Program-made: the position numbers and the translations under genes | Notes under the pieces: generated by a model | Database searches by the model: none | Seen by the model: only the letters and a program-made list of their open reading frames with translations | Told to the model about the DNA's origin: nothing | In this document: positions 1-10,904 of the stretch, piece by piece | How the letters are laid out: each line of letters begins with the position of its first letter | How positions within the stretch are numbered: the first letter of the stretch is position 1 | From: Effrenium voratum | Taxonomy: Eukaryota; Sar; Dinophyceae; Suessiales; Symbiodiniaceae | Assembly: GCA_963377175.1 (NCBI GenBank) | Contig: CAUJNA010002157.1 | Coordinates: 158,327-222,326, forward strand | Reading direction: 5' to 3' | Length of the DNA stretch: 64,000 nt

Positions 1-560
1 TGGCTCTTTTCTTTCGCTCACCAGAATCGCCTGAGAGCACTCAGGCCAATACCTGGATCGTTCAATTCTGGACAACCTGTGGTTGATCCTTTTGGAAAGG
101 TTCACAGACATCGCGGCTGCCCTGCGATATATCTGGCCAACCGCAACTCGCAGAGTGTTCCAAACCCAGCCCAGCCCCAGCCGTGCCTCTTTTCGCCCGG
201 GCCAAAAGCTTGGAGCGCCGCTCCATTTGACATGGGCTTGTCTTCTTCTTTGGTACTGGGGGGGTCCACAGCCCAGAGATTTTGTGACTTGGGGAGGCAG
301 AAGCCCAACTCGCCTCGGACCGGTCCGAGGTGTGGGGCAGGCGTGCCGGAGCCTGGTGTTGCCGTGAGGCGGGGCCTCTCCTCTTGGTTTCAATTGTCAT
401 CGCCACCTAGCAGGGAATGCCTAAACTTTGGCAGCCCCTACTAACTGGATGCTTTACTTTGCCTTAAAGTGAATTGAACGTGGATAACCGCCATCTTGAA
501 TCACTTTTCAAGCATTCAGCCTGTTCCCTCGCAAGCTCTGAGCTCTTCCCAGGCCTAGTT
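1..560. other. No supported gene; palindrome
   Basis: Several overlapping short ORFs exist on both strands, but none has a recognisable motif. The notable structure is a perfect 18-bp palindrome at 313-330 (CCTCGGACC then its reverse complement). Confidence 0.5.
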
Positions 561-567
561 GTTTTTA

Positions 568-865
568 TGAGAGTCATTGCAAGGTGTCATTGCAAGGAGT
601 CGTCATCATGAGAGTCATTGCAAGGAGTCATCATCATGAAAGTCGTTGCAAGGAGTCATTGCAAGGAGTCATTGCAAGGAGTCAGTCTCATCAGAGTCAC
701 CATCATGAGAGTCACCATCATGAGACTCATCATCATGAGAGTCATCATCATGAGAGTCATCATCATGAGAGTCATTGCAAGTGGCAAGTGCAAGGAGTCA
801 TGAGAGTCATTGCAAGTGCAAGCTGCAAGTGCAAGTTGCAAGTGCAAGTTGCAAGTGCGTGCTCA
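568..865. repeat. 15-bp tandem repeat, GAGAGTCATCATCAT type
   Basis: Degenerate tandem copies of a 15-bp unit (GAGAGTCATCATCAT) are interspersed with GCAAGGAGTCATT units. The tract ends in short GCAAGTGCAAGTT copies. The unit is a multiple of three, so one plus frame reads Ser-His-His-His-Glu repeats. This is a property of the repeat and not evidence for a protein. The same module reappears at 2141-2232 on the far side of the 14-bp array. Confidence 0.85.
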
Positions 866-942
866 CGACATTGACTTGCGAGGAATTAAAATCTCTTCTT
901 AGGGCGGCGGGGTAGTGCCGACGACACTGTACGAAAATCGAC

Positions 943-1250
943 CCTCTGCGGGGATTGGCGTGGTCGAGGTACAAAAACGTGCAAAACTCAAGGTTTTGTT
1001 TGCGTTTCCTGCGGTGCCCGCGCAACCCTCTGCGGGGATCGGCGTGGTCGAGGTGCAAAAACTCGAGTTTTTTTTGCGTTTTCTGCGGTGCTCGCGCGAC
1101 CTCCCGCAGGGGATCGGCGTGGTCGAGGTGCAAAAACTCGAGTTTTTTTTAAAACGTTTTTTGCGTTTTCTGCGGTGCCCGCGTGACCCTTTGCGGGGAT
1201 CGGCGTGGTCGAGGTGCAAAAACTCGAGGTTTTTTTGGCGATTTTTGCTG
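943..1250. repeat. Four tandem copies, 63-87 bp, with AAAAACTCGAGTTTTT palindrome
   Basis: Copies begin near 943, 1026, 1100 and 1187 with a TGCGGGGATCGGCGTGG core. Each ends in TGCGGTGCCCGCG-like sequence, except the last, which diverges. Copies 2 and 3 carry the 16-bp palindrome AAAAACTCGAGTTTTT extended by more T. This gives a hairpin followed by a T-run, reminiscent of an RNA polymerase III stop or an intrinsic terminator. The serine/threonine/proline-rich minus ORFs here are repeat translations. Confidence 0.85.
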
Positions 1251-1259
1251 TTCGAACTT

Positions 1260-1345
1260 GGGAGTTGTCTCGTAGTTCGCGTGCCAGCTCCTGGGACCGG
1301 CAGGTCGCGGGTTCGATTCCCCCCTGGTCCGCGGGCTGGCTTCGC
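1260..1345 (+). other. tRNA-like B-box hairpin, possible SINE relic
   Basis: GGTTCGATTCC at 1310-1320 matches the tRNA T-arm/B-box consensus. It sits inside a hairpin closed by GGACC (1294-1298) and GGTCC (1326-1330). A second hairpin, GGCTTCGC/GCGAAAGCC, follows at about 1336-1357. I could not fold a full cloverleaf: the A box and acceptor pairing are poor. It is more likely a tRNA-derived repeat relic than a working tRNA. Confidence 0.35.
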
Positions 1346-1354
1346 AAAGCGAAA

Positions 1355-1480
1355 GCCGTAACTTTTAAGTACGAAAGCAGTACGCGAAGCCCACTCCCGC
1401 AGCTGGAGCCTGAAAATCGCAAGTTTTAAGTGCGAAAGTAGTACGGGAAGTGCACTCCGACAGCTCCAGCTGGAAAATCG
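1355..1480. repeat. Two tandem 63-bp copies
   Basis: Two diverged copies start at 1355 and 1418. They share TTTTAAGTRCGAAAGYAGTACG, then a CACTCC-CAGCT stretch, then GAAAATCGCAA. The second copy runs directly into the 14-bp minisatellite, whose unit (CAACTTGCGCAGAG) resembles the copy's end. The array may have grown from there. Confidence 0.75.
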
Positions 1481-1484
1481 CAAC

Positions 1485-2139
1485 TTGCCCAAAGAAACTT
1501 GCACAGGGCACTCGCGGGCAGCGATGTGGAGACTTGCGCAGAGCAACTTGCGCAGAGCACTTGCGCAATGACACTTGCGCAGAGAGACTTGCGCAGCGCA
1601 ACTTGTGCAGAGCACTTGCATAGGCAACTTGCGCAGAGTAACTGGTACAGAGCAGTTGCGCAGAGCCACTTGTGCAACATCTTGCGCGGAGAATTTTGCA
1701 GACTTGCGCAGAGCAACTTGCGCAGAGCAACTTGCGCAGAGCAACTTGCGCAGGGCAACTCTGACAGAGCAACTTGCGCAGAGCAACTTGCGCAGAGAAA
1801 CTTGCGCAGAGCAACTTGCACAGAACAACTTGCACAGAGCAACTTGAACAGAGACATTTGCACAGAGTCAGTTGCACAGAGCTTCTTGCACAGAGCAACG
1901 TGCGCAAAGCAACTTGCGCAGAGCAACTTGCACAGGACAACTTGCGCAGAGCAGCTTGCGCAGAGCAACTTGCAGGGAGCAACTTGCAGGGAGCAACTTG
2001 CGCGGAGCAACTTGCACGGAGCAACTTGCACAGAGCAACTTGCACAGAGCAACTTGCGCGGAGCAACCTGCGCAGAGCAACTTGCACAGACCAGTTTCCG
2101 CAGAGCACCTTGCCCAGAGCAACTTACGCAGAGCAACTA
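1485..2139. repeat. 14-bp minisatellite, GCGCAGAGCAACTT
   Basis: About 45 imperfect copies of a 14-bp unit run through this stretch. The unit length is not a multiple of three, so the reading cycles through all phases. Because no phase carries a stop, ORFs over 230 codons appear on both strands. They are composed only of Ala/Gln/Ser/Asn/Leu/Arg/Cys/Glu cycles and should not be annotated as proteins. Confidence 0.95.
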
Positions 2140-2140
2140 T

Positions 2141-2232
2141 CATCATGAGAGGCATTGCAAGGAGTCGTCGTCGTGGGAGCTAGTTGCAAGGAGTTAGCAT
2201 TATGCGAAGCATCGCAAGGAGTTTGAGGAGTT
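2141..2232. repeat. Right-hand copy of the GCAAGGAGTC/CATCATGAGAG module
   Basis: The CATCATGAGAGGCATTGCAAGG and GTTGCAAGGAGTTAGC segments match the units at 568-865. The 14-bp array is therefore bracketed by one module in the same orientation. Confidence 0.7.
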
Positions 2233-2540
2233 CTCACCATGCATATCATCGCAGTGAGTTCGAATGCTTCGTGCAAGAAAAAGAGAACGCATCCTGCAGC
2301 GTTGGGCCAACCTCGCTTGCGATGTTATGCTTTCGGGCCAACCGTGGTCTAGTTTCTAATGCGCCAGGGAAAGTGTGGTTTGTGGGCAACTTATGGCGGT
2401 CCCCCCGAATTTTCTTCGGTTTGCAGGCTGGAATGGTCATGGGAGGTAAACGTATTCCATTGGCACCTTAGCTGGGCATTCAGCGATTTCCTTTGCGAGG
2501 CATCCGGCGGAGGCAAGGTATGACGCTTCGGCTGCACAAC

Positions 2541-2905
2541 CGCTGTGTGTGTGTGTGTGTCTGTGTTTGTGTCTGTGTCTGTGTCTGTGTCTGTGTCTGT
2601 GTCTGTTTCTGTGTGTCTGTGTCTGCGTCTGTGTCTGTGTCTGTGTCCGTGTACGTGTCTGTGTTTGTGTCTGTCTTTGAGTTTTTTTTGTTGTTTGTGT
2701 CGTTTTTTGTGTTTGTGTGTGTTTGTGTGTTTGTGTGTTTGTGTGTTTGTGTGTTGGTGTGTTTGGTAGGTATGCGTGTTTGTGTGTAAGTATTTTGTTG
2801 TTCTTTTGTTTCGTGTTTGTGTGTTGGTGGGTTTGTGTGTATGTGTGTTTGCGTGTTGGTGTGTTTGTGTGTAGGTATGTGTGTTTGTGTTTGTGTGTTG
2901 GTATG
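2541..2905. repeat. Compound (TG)n/(TGTGTC)n/(TGTGTT)n microsatellite
   Basis: The tract starts as pure (TG)n, grades into TGTGTC and TGTCTG hexamers, and then into TGTGTTTG units to about 2905. The overlapping Val/Cys-rich and Thr/His-rich ORFs are translations of the repeat. Confidence 0.95.
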
Positions 2906-3908
2906 ATCTAGGCGGGGGTTGAGCAACTAGGTGTCATTCTGTACCTGCAACGGGGGCCCGCAAAAGCGTCACCATTTTGTCAACCCACGTACTTTGCCGT
3001 GGCAACAGTTGGGTTTGGCAGCCCCTTCTTTGCCAGCGCATTGGCATGCTACTTGAAGATTAGGCTGGGTACAGTCTTCGGTAGCCCCATTAGACAGTCA
3101 AACCTCGTAGACAGATCCACATGCTCGGGGGAAGGGATGCATGAGTCTGAGACGTCAGTTTGATCAGTCACATCTCCAGGGGTAAGAGACTCAAGGCAAG
3201 TCGAACACGGCTGGGAATTTACCTTTGTACGACAAGATCATTCTACATATACGCATATACATGACATACACGGGCTATATATAATATGTATCATTTTATG
3301 AGGGCTCAACGTCGTTGCCGTGTCCCCGTCGGAAACTCGGCGCCCCGAATCGACATACCCCATAATGCCTGCGCCGATATATCGCGTTGAGGGTACTTTG
3401 CTATGGAGCACCAGGCTTCAGGCTTCGGCACGTTGAACCAGCTGCCAATTGGACGGCAGCTGCCAAATTTTGCGAAGCAAGAACATTCTAGTACAGGGGA
3501 TGGGGCAGAAGGAATGAACAGGCTTTGAAGCTGTTGGACGCAGCATGCTGAGGAGCCAAGTGACACGTCGAGCTATTTGTTTCACCTCTGAAGTTGCAAG
3601 ATGCATATTTGAGCTCTTTGGTGAAGCCTGAGATATTACGTGCGGTCAAGAGCAGGGCAACAGCACAGCCCTTGCAATGGCCTGCCTCTTTTCAAGTGCC
3701 TTGACCCGCGTTAGGCACACCAAGCGGCACTTCCAAATACGGGGTGTGCTGGCGGCTCACATCACCCGTTCGAGGCGATGGTGGTCGATCTCGCTCCCTC
3801 TCCCTGTAGCAGACACAGAGGAGCAGATTCGGCAGTACTGCTGAGCTGTTCCTTCTCCGCGTAAACACTTGATTCGGTCAGCTGCCCGATTCGCTGGCTG
3901 AGGATTGC
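2906..3908. other. No supported gene
   Basis: Unremarkable mixed-composition sequence with a short AT-rich patch near 3240-3300. The minus ORFs at 3306-3963 have no recognisable motifs. Confidence 0.5.
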
Positions 3909-4541
3909 TTGCCGGCGGGCATCGTTGTCGTGCCAGGGTATGCTCAAGTTTGTAGTTTCTCAAGAAAAACCTTTGTCAGGGGCGGGCAGACGGCATACTG
4001 CCCAAGGGAGCCTTCCGTTGCATACCCAACTCCAAAGTGGGATTCCTTGCTGCAGGTCTACGATGGTCCACGTCGGTTAGAGAATCTCATTCTGAGGTGG
4101 AACCCAGTGTGCCAATGCGGCACTTGCATTGGTGCAGCTTTTCCATGTTTTTACTTGGAATCGTCAAGAAGTATGCTCATTTGTGCAGCCATGACCGAGC
4201 AATACGGAAAGGCATGGGAAGGCCTGCCTTTGGCACTGCTTCGAAAGGCATGCCAGCTGTTGGGCCATATTCACTTTTCTGCTTTACGGAATCAGTTCGG
4301 ACGCTGTCCAAATTCTACGGACGCTTCTGGGGAATCGACGATCACGATAGAAGCTTCGGTTTTGGGCACTCTTCTTGATTCCGTGGTGCGAATTGTCACT
4401 TTCAGACAGCCCTGGATCGACTTGCCTTGTCGGGGCCTTGCTTGCAGAACTGAACTTGCGTGTGACCTTTGGGAGCTTGTGCGGAAGGAAGCGGTTCGCC
4501 CGATCCGTCTCGTACAGTCTCCTTGGAGCACCAGGGGGTAA
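3909..4541 (+). CDS. Weak 210-codon ORF, unknown
   Basis: One of the longest non-repetitive ORFs in the window. Residues about 90-200 have a balanced, protein-like composition with hydrophobic helical stretches. I recognise no domain, signal peptide or catalytic motif, and codon use is not clearly G/C-ending as in the confident gene at 53.7 kb. An ORF of this length can arise by chance in 64 kb across six frames. Treat it as a candidate only; part of it may be exonic. Confidence 0.2.
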   Translation: MPAGIVVVPGYAQVCSFSRKTFVRGGQTAYCPREPSVAYPTPKWDSLLQVYDGPRRLENLILRWNPVCQCGTCIGAAFPCFYLESSRSMLICAAMTEQYGKAWEGLPLALLRKACQLLGHIHFSALRNQFGRCPNSTDASGESTITIEASVLGTLLDSVVRIVTFRQPWIDLPCRGLACRTELACDLWELVRKEAVRPIRLVQSPWSTRG

Positions 4542-4657
4542 TCTCTTCCCCCTGAGAACAGGTTAATTTTTCCCTCCGCAAATAGAGAGATTCGGGCGGA
4601 AGAAATGTGTCGGGACAAGGCCTAGCGACCAGCGTTCCGCAGAGTCCAAATGGGGTT

Positions 4658-4935
4658 CCTTCCCGGGCCCCAAGAATCGCTCAAAATGGCAACTTCCGAG
4701 TGAGGAATTGAACCATATTGCGTATACACACACCTATGTGCATATGTCATTTTTCGGATTCTGTGCTGGTTTCGACTTGGTTAACATTTTGGTTTGCTAT
4801 CGGTTTCCTATTGGTTGATCATTGGGTTAAGTATTGGTTTAGTAATTATTGAATCTAAACTGTCCCCCGATGCAACCGGAGTTGGGGTCAGCGGGACATT
4901 TGCCGGATTAGATTCATTTTCATTTTTATTTTTTT
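4658..4935. repeat. Dispersed repeat family B, copy 1
   Basis: Collinear with 15425-15600. Shared landmarks in order are TTCC-GGGYCCAAG, a GAGTRAGGRATT box, GTCAYTTTTCGGA, GYTGGYTYCGAMTTGGTT, and GGAGTTGGGNTC followed by GGGACATTT and TTAGA. Spacing differs between the copies, so this is an old dispersed repeat with indels rather than a recent duplication. Confidence 0.7.
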
Positions 4936-5221
4936 ATGGGCTAGTCTTCTAAACTACGGGAAACTTGTTTTTGGTTGGGGAGAAACCTGTTTGTTAAAAA
5001 GGGCACTTGAAAACAGGGGGAAGAGATGAAGAGGTTAGGATTCTGCTGCAGTGAATTTGTGGATGAGTGCCTTGTGCCTGCCTCTGTGCCTCGCCGCAGT
5101 TTCGTGGATGTGGCCGGTCGACTTCAAGAGGTCGTACAGAAAAGGGGGGAATCTCGCCATGAAAAAAGACGTGTGTTGGGGTTTCGGAGAGGTGCCGTAC
5201 TGATTTCCTGGAACGTTCTAT

Positions 5222-5620
5222 TTGAGCAATGCACAAACGCCTTCAGTTGGTAGCAACGAAGCTGCACTTTGTCACTATGTGTTGCATCGTGCGTCCCGGC
5301 TCAAGAAATGGCTTCCCTCACCAGTCTCATCAGTGAAGTTACAGGAAGCTGTTGTGGACCTGACAAGCGCTGCCTTTGTAAAGGAGACCGCCGCTCATTC
5401 AGGTGGAGCCCTCCGGTTCAATGTCGATGGTAACTCTAAAGATGAGAAGGGGATCAAGAAAGCCAAGCCAGTTGTAGGGACAAACTTGAAGCAACTCATT
5501 TACCGGCGCTTCCTGCTTTTGAGACGGACTCAACTGTCACACGGGGGTGGCACAGCTTGGAGCACGGGCGCCTTCTGGAAGAACAATGTGCTTTTGAAAA
5601 GGGTTTCGGGTTGCCCTTGA
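5222..5620 (+). CDS. Weak 132-codon ORF, unknown
   Basis: A soluble, basic 132-residue reading frame. Its middle section (residues about 15-105) is protein-like and lacks low complexity, with Lys-rich patches around residues 75-85. No family was recognised, and no neighbouring exon could be joined to it. It could be an exon with its intron read-through, or chance. Confidence 0.22.
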   Translation: MSNAQTPSVGSNEAALCHYVLHRASRLKKWLPSPVSSVKLQEAVVDLTSAAFVKETAAHSGGALRFNVDGNSKDEKGIKKAKPVVGTNLKQLIYRRFLLLRRTQLSHGGGTAWSTGAFWKNNVLLKRVSGCP

Positions 5621-8596
5621 AAGGGTAAGGAGTCTGATAGAAAAAGCGATTAGGCACATTTGGGCCTCCACCAGCAAGAACTTCTCATTTGTGCCGCCTG
5701 GATCGCGCGCCAGTCCAGATTTCTGGTCGCAGATCATCTGGAAAATGCTCAATTTTTTGGAACCAGCCAATGCGTTTCAACGTTTCCTGCTGGGCTGATC
5801 GCAGCTCACATCCCATAGCATGCGAAGCGGCGAGAAGCGTGTGGGCAGATGCAGCCATATAGCAAGCACAATGGTCTTTGCCTGTTGGCAGCTTCAAGGT
5901 GACCAGCAAAACATCTTCATCTTGGAGGGCATGTTGTGTCTGTGTAAGGGCTTTCGCCCCACCCCCCAGCTTGTGTGCCAGCGGTAACCCACCTTGTGTC
6001 ATGTTGGCACGTTGTGTCCAAGTGGGTCAAAAACAGACAAGTTGCACGTCAGCAGGGCTTGACTGAAGCCGACATCTATTTTGCGTGAGCTGAATGGGCT
6101 TCGTGTTTGATTTCGTTTGGAGGGGTTCCCTGTGAAATCCGCTGTGAACTGGGCCAAGTCCTTGGTTGCGATCGACGCGAAGACCAGGTGCAATTTGAGG
6201 CGCGGAGCCTCCGTCGTCGCAGTTTTTCGATCCAAACTCGAGAGAGAGATCCGGCGGGCCCTCACTCCTTAGATCCCTTTTTGGGAGCATTTGATTGTGG
6301 GATATCCGGTGCAGCCCCTTCACTCAGCTACAATCCAGTTTCGATTTGAAACGTCGTTTTCGGCTGCCGCGCATTCTTGCACGCCGTTGGATGTTGTCTT
6401 TCGCGTTTGTTGCGCTTCCGCACGCGCTCGGCGGACGCGCCACTCGCGCAGAAGGGCGACCGGAGCGGTGGCTCACGTGGCTCGGGGAAGCCTTGCTGGG
6501 TGCTTGGCCACTCCGCCGAGCCTATCGGCATGTGCCAAAATTCGGCAAACTCCACACACAATTCGGCTGTGTTGCCTCTTGCTTCCCTTCAAACTGTGGT
6601 AAACAGCGTAGCCCCAAGAAGCACCCTGTGCCAGATTTGTCGAAAGGCTTTAGTCTTGAACATCCAGGGCGTGCTACTTGTTCATAGCATGTGGGCAAGC
6701 CTTGGCTTTTTGGGTCCTTTGTCCAGCCGATTGAGCTTTCAGCGAAGGCAGGATCAATCTCATTTTTCAGTATGCCAACGACGGTTCTTCTGCAGCAGAG
6801 TTATCATCGTGAAAGGTACTTGGAACTTGAAGTCAGCAACGAACCGCTGTTCATGCTCTGCAGCATTTGAGCGAGTCGATCAGATTCTCAACGTCTCCAG
6901 TATGACCATGGCACCTTGCTTGGCCTTAGAATCCCAGCTGACCACTGGCCACGGGCGACGCCTGGCTTGAGGATGCGACCGGATGTGAAGCGCCAGGGTT
7001 TGCTTCTTTGGTAATTGGCTGGGTTGCTTATTATACTTCGGGTCGCAGATCGTCGCTTATTGCTCCCAGATACTTGTTAGTTCTCGTGGCTTACTGTTGC
7101 CGATTGTTTGTCAGGATGGTTGTGCTTGTGCTCAGGACCGACCTGCTTGATTCGTCAAACATTTCCGCCATTTCCATTGTTTTGATTACACCAATTTCCT
7201 GTCAACAGCTTGTGATGTTGGAGCATTTCCCGTATTTTCAGGGCGCAGTCCCAGGCACAGAGAGAGCAACACTTGAACTTCAGGTCTGGGCGGCCTAGGG
7301 TTTGTCTCACATACGAAACGTCACCCCCTTGAGACGGCCGCGGAGTGATGTTTGACGCGGAGTGTGACTGTTCTACACGATGCTACACAGGTCGTTGGGG
7401 AACATGTTGTGTCAGGGGGGGGGTGCGGCGCTTCGAATGACGGCACAAGCTATGTTTTAATTACAACCGATGGCCAGGCCCAGTCAAGTCTGAGGGTTTG
7501 TTGATCGAGCAAGTGGGGCGCGGGTGATGAGATGGTAGGACACGCCGGCAGGAGACACAACCTAATTGGAGGTTGTTGTAAGACTGCGAATCCACATTGT
7601 GCGCAGCACTCCTGAAAACCAATGCGCAAACACTGGCATTTGCGCACTGTTTCACAGCCCTTTCCATGGCGAGGCATGGGCTTTCCCTATTCATGTCTGA
7701 AAGATAGAAAGATAGAACACAGCATGGCGGTCCACTGACGTCCACTGAGAGGTGTTGGTCCTTCTCACGAATTGCACAGAAATAGCGGGGAGGAGAGCAG
7801 GAAGCATTTGACAAGAAGCGCCTCCAGAGTTCTCCAGAAACTGTCTCAGAGGTTGCTTAGTGACCAACTGTTAGTGCACCAGTAATTCATTCGTACGAAA
7901 AGACGTGGATCGTAAGACGAAGCCAAACACGACCACGGAACCAGTGTCTCATGTTTGGCATGGGTTGTTCTTGGTCACCAAGGCTTGAGGACGGCTTAAT
8001 GCACCTGCTTCCAGATCCAATGGTTTCTGACGGACAGGGGCGAGTAAAGGCACTTGCTTGGCCACAGGGCGGCATCATTCTACAGGTGTTGTGTGTAGAT
8101 AGGAAACAGGGTCAGTCACATGAGTTCAAAACACCCGCGAAACAGGCGACTTTGCAACCCATCTGGACACCTGGATCCGGACTCCAGGAGAAACACTTAG
8201 GCACCCCGGCTTGCTCGGGATATGGTCAAGAAGGCATTCTACAACCCAAATCTTGACCCTTTTTGGTTCTTGTGGGAGAATCACCATTGTATTCAAGTTT
8301 TCGTTGGCATGCACTGAGATGTTGGATTTGCCAAATCTGCAGGGACATATTGTATGCTGTGGAGCCCTCGTGCTTCTGAACCCTTTGCCGGACACCTGCG
8401 TTGCAACTGCTGAATCCTCTCACGTGAGACCGGTGGCCGCACTATCCAAGACTCGGGAACAACCGCCAGAATATCACCGCGAAAAAGCCCCAACCAATGA
8501 AAGAAGTCAGATAGCAGAGGCCGTGGTGAGATTGCAAATTCAAGCTGTTGGCGGCAAAGGCTCATTCAAACACCCTTGAAGTTTCCTTGCGCACAG
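5621..8596. other. No supported gene
   Basis: Mixed sequence. The GC-rich island at about 6370-6520 has an open plus frame with Ala/Arg/Leu/Trp-rich composition and may be an exon, but its splice borders are unclear. The region 7000-8590 holds only short motifless ORFs. Confidence 0.4.
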
Positions 8597-8797
8597 ATGT
8601 CAGCCACGGCTCTTGCTGAACTGCTGCACGCAACACCAACTGTTCTGATGGGCGCCGAACCAACTTTCTATGTGAAACTATTCCCAAAGCCACGATCAGT
8701 CATGCTTGGCTGCTCGGATAGAAGCAAGTTCTGCGAAATGCAGCTTTTCAGAACTGGGGACCGTTGGGGGGGCTGTAACGCGAGTGATGACTGGTGA
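8597..8797 (+). CDS. Possible exon or short ORF, unknown
   Basis: The frame opens with ATG immediately after GCGCACAG, a plausible 3' splice site, and runs 66 codons to TGA. Composition is protein-like, including an N-terminal Ala/Leu helix and a central KLFPKPRSVMLGC segment. The same GCGCACAG-ATG context occurs before the ORF at 62563. No family was recognised. Confidence 0.25.
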   Translation: MSATALAELLHATPTVLMGAEPTFYVKLFPKPRSVMLGCSDRSKFCEMQLFRTGDRWGGCNASDDW

Positions 8798-9845
8798 TTG
8801 ATTGGCTATTGGCCTTCGCGCTGCCAAGCCCTCTTCCTGCTTTGGCAGCCTTTAATCAGAGAGGGATCCCGAATGCGCATTGGCGACACGAGTGGACGTG
8901 AGGCGAAGCTTTACTGAATCGTTCGATGGGAGCCTCGGGCATCGAATCCGGGCTCTCAAGGGCGAGCGGCTTCGCCTCGCTGTGGAAACTTGGTCAATCT
9001 GAGTCGCCGGCGCTCACAGTTGTTCGCATGTCCCAACTAGGTTGCTGACATGTCCGCGAATCAAAAGGTCTTGTTTCCCTTTTTCGACGGCAAACTACGG
9101 TCCATGCCAGTGAATGAATAACTGTTTGCAGATAGCGCTTTGTTGCCATATCAAGCCCAACTGCACATGGTGCCTAGAGGTCATTTCCTTCCCAACCCTG
9201 CTATTGAAGTATTGGGCAACGGTGTGGATTCACTGCACACACATGGGAATCGTTTTTGAAGCTCACGGTTGTTGGTTGCCCGTGGCATTTCGAGAACACG
9301 GAGTGCCGGCACCTCCACCGGCGAGCCTTGAAGCAACACTTTGGATCGCTGAGATGGAAGACGCGGCTGCCCTTGTCAAACTACCTCGTTCAAATGCGAA
9401 AACTAAGCTGCAAAACGTTGCACTTCGCATTGATCGGCCATTTTCGATCCTCCCGCACAGATGCGGAGGTGGGATCTGTTCGGACAGTGTGCAGACAGCA
9501 TCGCATGTAAGATAGCCTCTTTTGGACGGTGTTCAAGGGACGCCAAAAGAAACCAACCACTTAGAAGACGGATGTGGAGAGGGACCACGACGGGATTCTG
9601 AGAAACGCCGGGAGGTTGAAATCACCTACCGCCCCTTCTTCAGGCTCAGGCTTGTTTCAAAATCAGCAGAGCATCACTTTTACCGGCTCTTCTGTAAGAT
9701 GTCCTTGTGCACATGTGATCCTTGAATTTTGTTGAGCAGGTAGCGAACGAATTCTTGTTCAGGCTCCCAAGGGATTTGCGGAAAAAACACGTTGCCTCTT
9801 CAACCCTTGTCTTTCTTCCCTTGTGTTTGCACCCTTGTGTTTCTA
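8798..9845. other. No supported gene; possible exon near 9300-9420
   Basis: The plus frame at about 9295-9425 (Pro-rich start, then ATLWIAEMEDAAALVKL) is protein-like but has no clear splice borders. Just before 9846 the sequence carries short tandem CCCTTGTGTTT units, and another such unit follows the TIR element at 9989. Confidence 0.4.
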
Positions 9846-9987
9846 CTTAACGGGGCGATTGGGCACTTAGTAAGTGGTTAGTAAGCCTGGTTCTGACCCA
9901 CTTATTAGACTTATAACTTATAACCATGGTAAGCGGGTTATAACCATGGTCATTATCCACATACTAAGTACAATGCCCCTTTAAGGG
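9846..9987. mobile_element. 142-bp TIR element flanked by TA (MITE-like)
   Basis: The two ends are imperfect inverted repeats of about 31 bp. The left end reads CTTAACGGGGC, then ATTGGGCACTTAGTAAGTGG. The reverse complement of the right end reads CCCTTAAAGGGGC, then ATTGTACTTAGTATGTGG. TA lies immediately outside both ends (9844-9845 and 9988-9989), as in Tc1/mariner-type non-autonomous elements. The interior holds two TTATAACCATGGT direct repeats and no ORF. Confidence 0.6.
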
Positions 9988-9989
9988 TA

Positions 9990-10904
9990 CCCTTGTGTTG
10001 GCTTGGTTCTGTGCAATCAACAATCTTGATGTGCTGGGCCGAATAAACAAGTTGCCGTCCACAAAATCCAGTTGCCAGCGGGTGAATTATAGTATTACCG
10101 TGTGGATGGACGAGAACAGCTGCCCACCAACTGGTGCAGAAATTTGCATTCACAGATCAATGAGCCAGTGTGGAGACAGTCAGCAGCCTTCAGCTGGAAA
10201 CTCTGGGGCGCAGGAAGGAATGATCAACCATGTCAAAGAGGCAAACGAAAAGGCAAAACTCCGATGAGAAAAAAAAAAAAAACGGACGGAATTGGTGTGC
10301 GACCGATTTCACGCATGAAGCTTCGTTACTCGTTCATCCTTTTCAGGTGTGTGAAGTTCACAAAATCGCCAAGATGTTATGATGAGGCTGAATTCAAGGA
10401 CCAACCCACTCTTGCGACTCATTCCTGCGAATCGGCCCCTGTTTGACCGGGTTGTTTGGGACTGGAGGTTCGCAATGCTGTCTGAACTCGTGCCAAACTT
10501 TCCTTTCCAGTGGCGAATGTCCATCTAGGCTCTCGCAGCCTGCTGCCGCCACCAGCAGCTCAGTTGGCATTTTGTCGAACAGACGGGACTCAGGTGGACT
10601 TGAAAAGCGATCTTCGACCTGCTCGAAGTTTTTTACGCATTCTTTGTTTCACAGCTGCGCTTTATCAAGAATTCAAAACCGGACGTACATCTTCTCAAGT
10701 CAAAATACATCTTGTTCGCTTCCCAGCCGTCAAGCCCTTTCCCTGGATCCCGCTGCTGTCGGAAAAAACCGAGAGAAACATATTTCGGGGCTTGTTTTCT
10801 AATGAGGGCACATTTCTAGGCTTTCCTGGGGAACCCCAAGCGAACCCCCCCCCCCCCCCCCCCCATTTTTCGGGCTCACACTTTGAAACCTGGTTTTGTT
10901 TTAT
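9990..10904. other. No supported gene; A14 and C18 tracts
   Basis: A 90-codon plus ORF (9995-10267) ends right at an A14 tract (10266-10280 region). This is the look of a retroposed poly(A) end, but no parent gene is recognised. A run of about 18 C lies at 10848-10865, directly before the 10-bp minisatellite. Confidence 0.4.

Noticed and set aside
1260..1345. Functional tRNA gene
   Set aside because: The T-arm/B box is good, but the acceptor, D-arm and anticodon arm do not pair acceptably.
1499..2197. AEQLAQSNL-type repeat proteins on both strands
   Set aside because: A stop-free 14-bp repeat gives open frames in every phase.
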